From Setomelanomma holmii (lineage: Eukaryota; Ascomycota; Dothideomycetes; Pleosporales; Phaeosphaeriaceae), in NCBI GenBank assembly GCA_010015745.1, contig ML978204.1, positions 1 to 64,000 of the forward strand: a stretch of 64,000 bases of DNA. The letters are read 5' to 3'. Below are positions 60,134 to 64,000 of the stretch, piece after piece; within the stretch, counting starts at the first letter, position 1, and each line of letters opens with the position of its first letter. A model generated the notes under the pieces. That model was not told where the DNA came from and ran no database searches. It saw only the letters and a list, made by a program, of their open reading frames with translations. A program made the translations under genes and the position numbers.

Positions 60134-61981
60134 ATGGCCTTGCTCATCAAGCTAGTGCTCTTCGTTCGATTACTTCGTCTTAGCCTAGCTTCTCCCTTGC
60201 CCTCTTTGGGAACTCCACCGAACAGTACTACACTATCCAAGAGAGTCGATTGGAATGTCGACGATCTGAATGACGAGTTCAAAGGCATACGGTGGAATCA
60301 TGTATTCGATCAGGGTGATTGCACTGCCCGAACAAAGAGACAAAATCACCTACGCCACACGAGCCACCATGTGGCTAACTGCGTGGCCCGTAAATGAGGG
60401 CAATTCGAGTATTCAGCAGCATGGAATAGGTACTTCGGGAAGTACACAGAATGTCAGTGCTATGGAAGGGAATACCTTCTGATCTCCGCCGATATCATGT
60501 GTTAGTATGGTCTTTCAATCAATATGAAGTTGTACTCATCAGTGTTGTAGACAATATCATACAAGCTGCTCGTTTCCCCAAAGAGGGTCATGAAAAGCCG
60601 CCTATTGAGCGCAGAACGGTGCATTTCTCTTGCAATACGCCAGCCCACCCCATCGTCCAGCAAAAGTGTGCCAAGGCTAAAATGTACGCCACCTCAAATG
60701 CTCATGTTAGACGATGTGGCAATTGCTATAAATGCTGATCAAGCTCTCGGGCTGCCGTCTCGAGTGGTCCACTCGGAAATAGTTGTGAGTAGTTGCCTGG
60801 ATGTGTAACATGACAGTTGGCTCACAGTATGACCAGCGGTTCGGCATTTCATTGCGTCTTGTCCATTATTCTTCACCTCGGACAAGTTGAGATATCTTGA
60901 AGAGAGAACACATGGACGAAAGGATACGAAATATGGCATCGCCTTTCAAATGACATATGAACATGCCATCGCTCACGAGTTTATGCATCTCGAACTATTT
61001 GCTATCGACAGAAGAGTAAGTCATCTTTATTCCTAGGTACAACTCTAACACTACGAAGTCGAGGATGTGAATGCTCCATTGCGAGATCATGCTCCGTGGG
61101 AGGACATTTATGGCGATCAAAATTGTCATCTATTCGCCATGCACGGGGGAGGCAAACCAAACGGAGCGGTCGTCACGAATGGTAGGTCAGACGAGCTCAG
61201 AAAGACACGGCATGACATGCTGATTGAGTGTAGCGGATAAATATGCCTGGACGTACTATTGGTTCGACAAGGAATGGGGCTGGCGTAAAGGAAAGCATGA
61301 CGGATTGAAGAAAGGCGACATAGGGTGGCTTAACGACGACGACCTGACTTTCCAGACACCAGAGATCGACTTTCCGGAACCAAGCTTTCCGGTGCAAGAA
61401 GAAGACATCAAACTCGATCTAGCGATAATCCTGCTTGCCACACGCTGCCAGCCACCCAGGAATCAAACGGCAATCCTATCCATCATTGCGAGTACATCGG
61501 CGGAGATTAAAACGAATGGAAAGACGCCCTTACGAAACCGTTCCAGTCGAAAGGAGGATGCGAGCTCTCGTAAGCCGTGAATCGGCTTCTGACAGGACAC
61601 TCCAGCTAACGTGATTTTAGTTCCGCATGCCACCAGCCCTCCGATGATCTAGTGCTTGCGCACAAAGATTGCAATTGCAAGTGCGATGACAAAGATACTA
61701 GCTTGGCGGATAGTAGATGCGCGGGCTTTGCTGGTGTTACTTTGGATGGACTACTACTCACTCCAACGAATTCTCCCGAGGCACCGAAGCCAACTCCGAC
61801 ACCATCTCCGGCACCTACTCCAAGCCCAAGCCCAAATGTGACATACTCGACTTCATTCGTTGTCTTTCGAACTTATGAGACCTCCTTTCATCCACTTCGC
61901 AAAGTGGCATTTTCCGACTTTTGGGAAGCGACTCGACGTAATGCTTTTGTTGATACCATCGTTATTGCACCATCGATGTAG
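60134..61981 (+). pseudogene. Degenerate secreted HExxH metallopeptidase-like gene
   Basis: Begins with a signal peptide (MALLIKLVLFVRLLRLSLAS). Typical pieces then follow in changing frames: VFDQGDCT, then PEQRDKITYATRATMWLTAW one base out, AAWNRYFGKYT shifted again, PIERRTVHFSCNTPAH, and CPLFFTSDKLRYLEERTHGR. The zinc motif HEFMH lies at 60974-60988 (YEHAIAHEFMHLELF). Next come WEDIYGDQNCHLFAMHGG, a spliced DKYAWTYYWFDKEWGW, and HHCEYIGGD directly followed by a stop codon. The end is a Cys-rich and Thr/Pro-rich segment (KPTPTPSPAPTPSPSPN). At least three frame changes and one stop show that the copy is broken. It resembles fungal M35/lysine-specific metallo-endopeptidase-like secreted proteins. 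The sites are described as found; no repaired version is given. Confidence 0.7.
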
Positions 61982-62441
61982 CATTAGAACCGTAATAGAG
62001 CACTGTTACTACTATCATCAAGAGCGATAAAATAAGGTTATTCTAGCAATATCTTCACATAGCATCTACAAGTACCGACGCAATTGACGGCTACCTACTA
62101 TTGACGCTTTCGGTAACGACCCGGGCAAAAGGCGCACCTTTCCACAAGGTAGTTATGTACTGGCTGATTCTTAATCATAGCAATCGACTTTGGTATCCTT
62201 TGAAAGCAAATTCCATTCTATGTGACAAGCCTACGATATCCGATATTCTTGGCTTGACCGCTGCCGACGCGATTCCACCCGACGCGGGCAAAAATCGGAA
62301 CTCCGCCCAGCACGCCCTACCATAAATGTCACGAGGACATAAGAGAACATCATATACACGCAACCAGCTTCCCAATCTTAGGTAGACATTAACATCGCAT
62401 TCTTGCTCACTTGATTTGATCATACTCTTAATGAACCACCA
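61982..62441. other. Intergenic
   Basis: No supported gene. Confidence 0.45.
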
Positions 62442-63210
62442 ATGAACAAAGTCCTCCTAACCTCAACCGCCATCGCCTGTGCAGCGACAAGCGTCTACAC
62501 CGCGCGCTGCTACACCTAGATCTCAAGCATACTCCTTTCTCAAATAAGCAGCAACGACGATGTCTCGGACAGTTTCAAGACCTCCAAAGCCGTGGCAATA
62601 ACGAATCCCAACAAACACATTGCCATAAACGACTCGCGACGCATCACCATCAAACTACCCAAAGTGCTTTCAGATGAAGAGATTTTGGCTCGGTTTGTGA
62701 AAGGTTTCTTCGGTGGGTGGTGGTTTGGGCCTGAACGTGCTGCTTTGAAGAGCTTCGGGAAGATTTTGGTGGGCTTTGAAGGTGCGCGAGATTGGCTTTT
62801 GGGTTTCATGAAGGTGCTAATGGTGGATAGGCTTGAAAGAAGCACCCGTATCGAAACGTATCTGGTCGAATGCTAAGCTGTCGAACAGTCATGTTCCTCC
62901 TCTATATTCTGTCTTATTTGGAGCGTTCAGAGTTGTCGATTTAATGGTAGCGCATCCGAAGGATGAAGAGGATAGTTACATCGGTTTTGCGTTTGGGTCT
63001 GATAATTGGCCTTTGGCAGGTGCACACCGCTTCTGCATATCTCGAAGAGACGAGGTTGGGGGTGAAAACGTGGTTACGATCAAGTTCGTCCACTCAGGTT
63101 GTGATCCAAGGGAGAACAAGCCGTTGAGTCCAGCGTTTCTGCAGACGCTGCATCTGTGGTATGCCATGGTATTGTTCAGAGAAGGCATTGCGGAGGTCAT
63201 GAAGGCATGA
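62442..63210 (+). pseudogene. Fungal hypothetical membrane-anchored protein with early stop codon
   Basis: Exons 62442-62781 and 62831-63210; the 49-nt intron (GTGCGC...GGATAG with a GCTAAT branch site) joins in frame. The ATG starts a hydrophobic leader (MNKVLLTSTAIACAATSVYT) that runs into a TAG near 62517-62519, codon 26; the same frame then continues cleanly for over 200 residues: RRITIKLPKVLSDEEILARF, VKGFFGGWWFGPERAALKSF, VPPLYSVLFGAFRVVDLMV, and ends SPAFLQTLHLWYAMVLFREG. This belongs to an unnamed family common in filamentous fungi. With no other ATG near the start of the conserved part, the stop probably inactivates the gene, unless it is a sequence error. Confidence 0.65.
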
Positions 63211-63448
63211 TATTTGTTCTACCGTTGAGATGATAGCCGTGCAACCATGACGAACTCCTCGGGCTACCAGGTTCCTTTCCCAATGAGATCGTCTGCATAT
63301 CATCAAGCTGCCACTTCTTCCGAACGGATAAACACTTACTGCATGTGGGAGGCAAGAAAACATCAATGAATCCGCAATTGCTACACCTCCACTTGGACCG
63401 GCTCAGACGTGGCATATTTGGTGGTGAGGTGGAAGATGTCGATATCAT
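63197..63448 (-). CDS. Possible small zinc-ribbon protein, 83 aa
   Basis: ATG at 63448. Contains SKWRCSNCGFIDVFLPPTCS followed by KCLSVRKKW: two CxxC knuckles (C-x2-C-x10-C-x2-C) that look like a zinc ribbon, similar to small Trp/Cys proteins common in Dothideomycetes. The C-terminal half has no motif and overlaps the end of the neighbouring gene on the other strand by 14 bp. It may start at a later Met (MPRLSRSKWRC) and may be a fragment or the first exon of a longer gene. Confidence 0.4.
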   Translation of the reverse strand: MISTSSTSPPNMPRLSRSKWRCSNCGFIDVFLPPTCSKCLSVRKKWQLDDMQTISLGKEPGSPRSSSWLHGYHLNGRTNIMPS

Positions 63449-64000
63449 TTAGCGGATTTTATCTGAAGCTTGTGCATTTGTTACCCCCCTCTTGTGCTTT
63501 TCGTCGACGAGGTAGTTCAAGAGCGCAATGCCGCGGTTGGGAACGACATTTGGTCCCTTACCCATCAAATTGTTGGTTGATTATCTCCTCCAACTTGGCG
63601 GAGCTGGATCACCACAGCGATCAAGCCCTTCAAGTAGACCGGTGAGTCTTTTGCCGTAGAGAAATCCAGTGCTACCCTCGGGCACTGTGCAGTATCTGAC
63701 GGATTCTAGAAGGGCCAAGCTCTGTCTGGTAGTAGTAAGAAAGGGACTGCGAGTGCCATGTCGAGCGCAGGATTCACGATGTCGTTGCCGTCACTGTGTG
63801 TTTTGCCGAGGCCCGGGCTTGTGAGAGATATTTGTCATTATTGCATTTTATACATGACTCTCCCATGAGAGGTAAGGAGCACCCAATCCCGCGCCCTGAA
63901 CGTCAGCAGAGCCTTATCCAAAACAAACTCATCCAGTTATAGGGTATCCAACTGTTACGTTCTCCTCTCAAGAAATCATCCAGTACCCAACATATCCCCA
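63449..64000. other. No gene seen to window end
   Basis: No supported ORF; possibly promoter of the zinc-ribbon ORF or flank of a gene beyond the window. Confidence 0.4.

Noticed and set aside
1..64000. tRNA genes, CRISPR arrays, telomeric repeats
   Set aside because: No GGTTCGA-type T-loop with a matching acceptor stem, no regular spaced repeats and no TTAGGG runs were seen by eye; a dedicated tRNA scan could still find one.

Overview
The window reads as nuclear DNA of a filamentous ascomycete (Pezizomycotina), most likely a Dothideomycete of the Capnodiales/Mycosphaerellales type. The evidence is intron-bearing genes with short GT-AG introns (about 39-73 nt, two longer), family signatures typical of moulds (Zn2Cys6 regulators, a Fungal_N-type protein, a GYP2-type RabGAP, NudE, a eukaryotic multidomain acetyl-CoA carboxylase) and a decayed Ty1/copia element. 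The class assignment is inference. All gene models below were spliced by eye and kept only where the exons join in frame.

Layout. 0-1.3 kb: 3' end of a degenerate copia retrotransposon with a probable LTR. 1.7-4.0 kb: two unrecognised small genes. 4.7-6.8 kb: acyl-CoA synthetase (7 exons). 7.0-10.5 kb: GRAM/TBC/EF-hand RabGAP. 10.8-13.3 kb: two short-chain dehydrogenases in tandem. 14.1-15.4 kb: tail-anchored INP54-like inositol-polyphosphate 5-phosphatase. 15.4-17.3 kb: fungal transcription-factor-like protein with no visible zinc cluster. 17.3-22.6 kb: gene-poor stretch with two weak small ORFs. 22.6-23.5 kb: 5'-truncated allantoate-permease-type MFS gene. 23.9-29.4 kb: one 1808-residue protein combining an N-terminal Fungal_N-like domain, a mid-protein Zn2Cys6 cluster, RNA polymerase II CTD-like heptads and an Arg/Ser-rich tail. 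29.9-33.0 kb: kynureninase and indoleamine 2,3-dioxygenase, divergent from a shared promoter, followed by a Zn2Cys6 regulator (33.6-36.0 kb). 36.3-37.9 kb: PMP47/ANT1-type carrier with a long repetitive tail. 39.2 kb: small secreted repeat protein. 40.4-47.4 kb: acetyl-CoA carboxylase. 49.4-51.2 kb: NudE. 52.8-54.5 kb: ABM-domain protein and an alpha/beta hydrolase. 55-63.5 kb: accessory-looking block with several broken genes (frameshifted membrane protein, an orphan acidic gene fragment, a GST with unclear start, a secreted Hsp70-like fragment, a heavily frameshifted metallopeptidase, a gene with an early stop) and a small zinc-ribbon ORF at the end.

How the genes work together. Tryptophan catabolism (indoleamine dioxygenase plus kynureninase, sharing one promoter) is the clearest functional unit. 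The acyl-CoA synthetase, peroxisomal-type carrier and acetyl-CoA carboxylase all concern acyl-CoA metabolism but are far apart and are not a cluster. The 54-63 kb block differs from the rest in carrying many coding disruptions, which may be gene decay or local sequence error.
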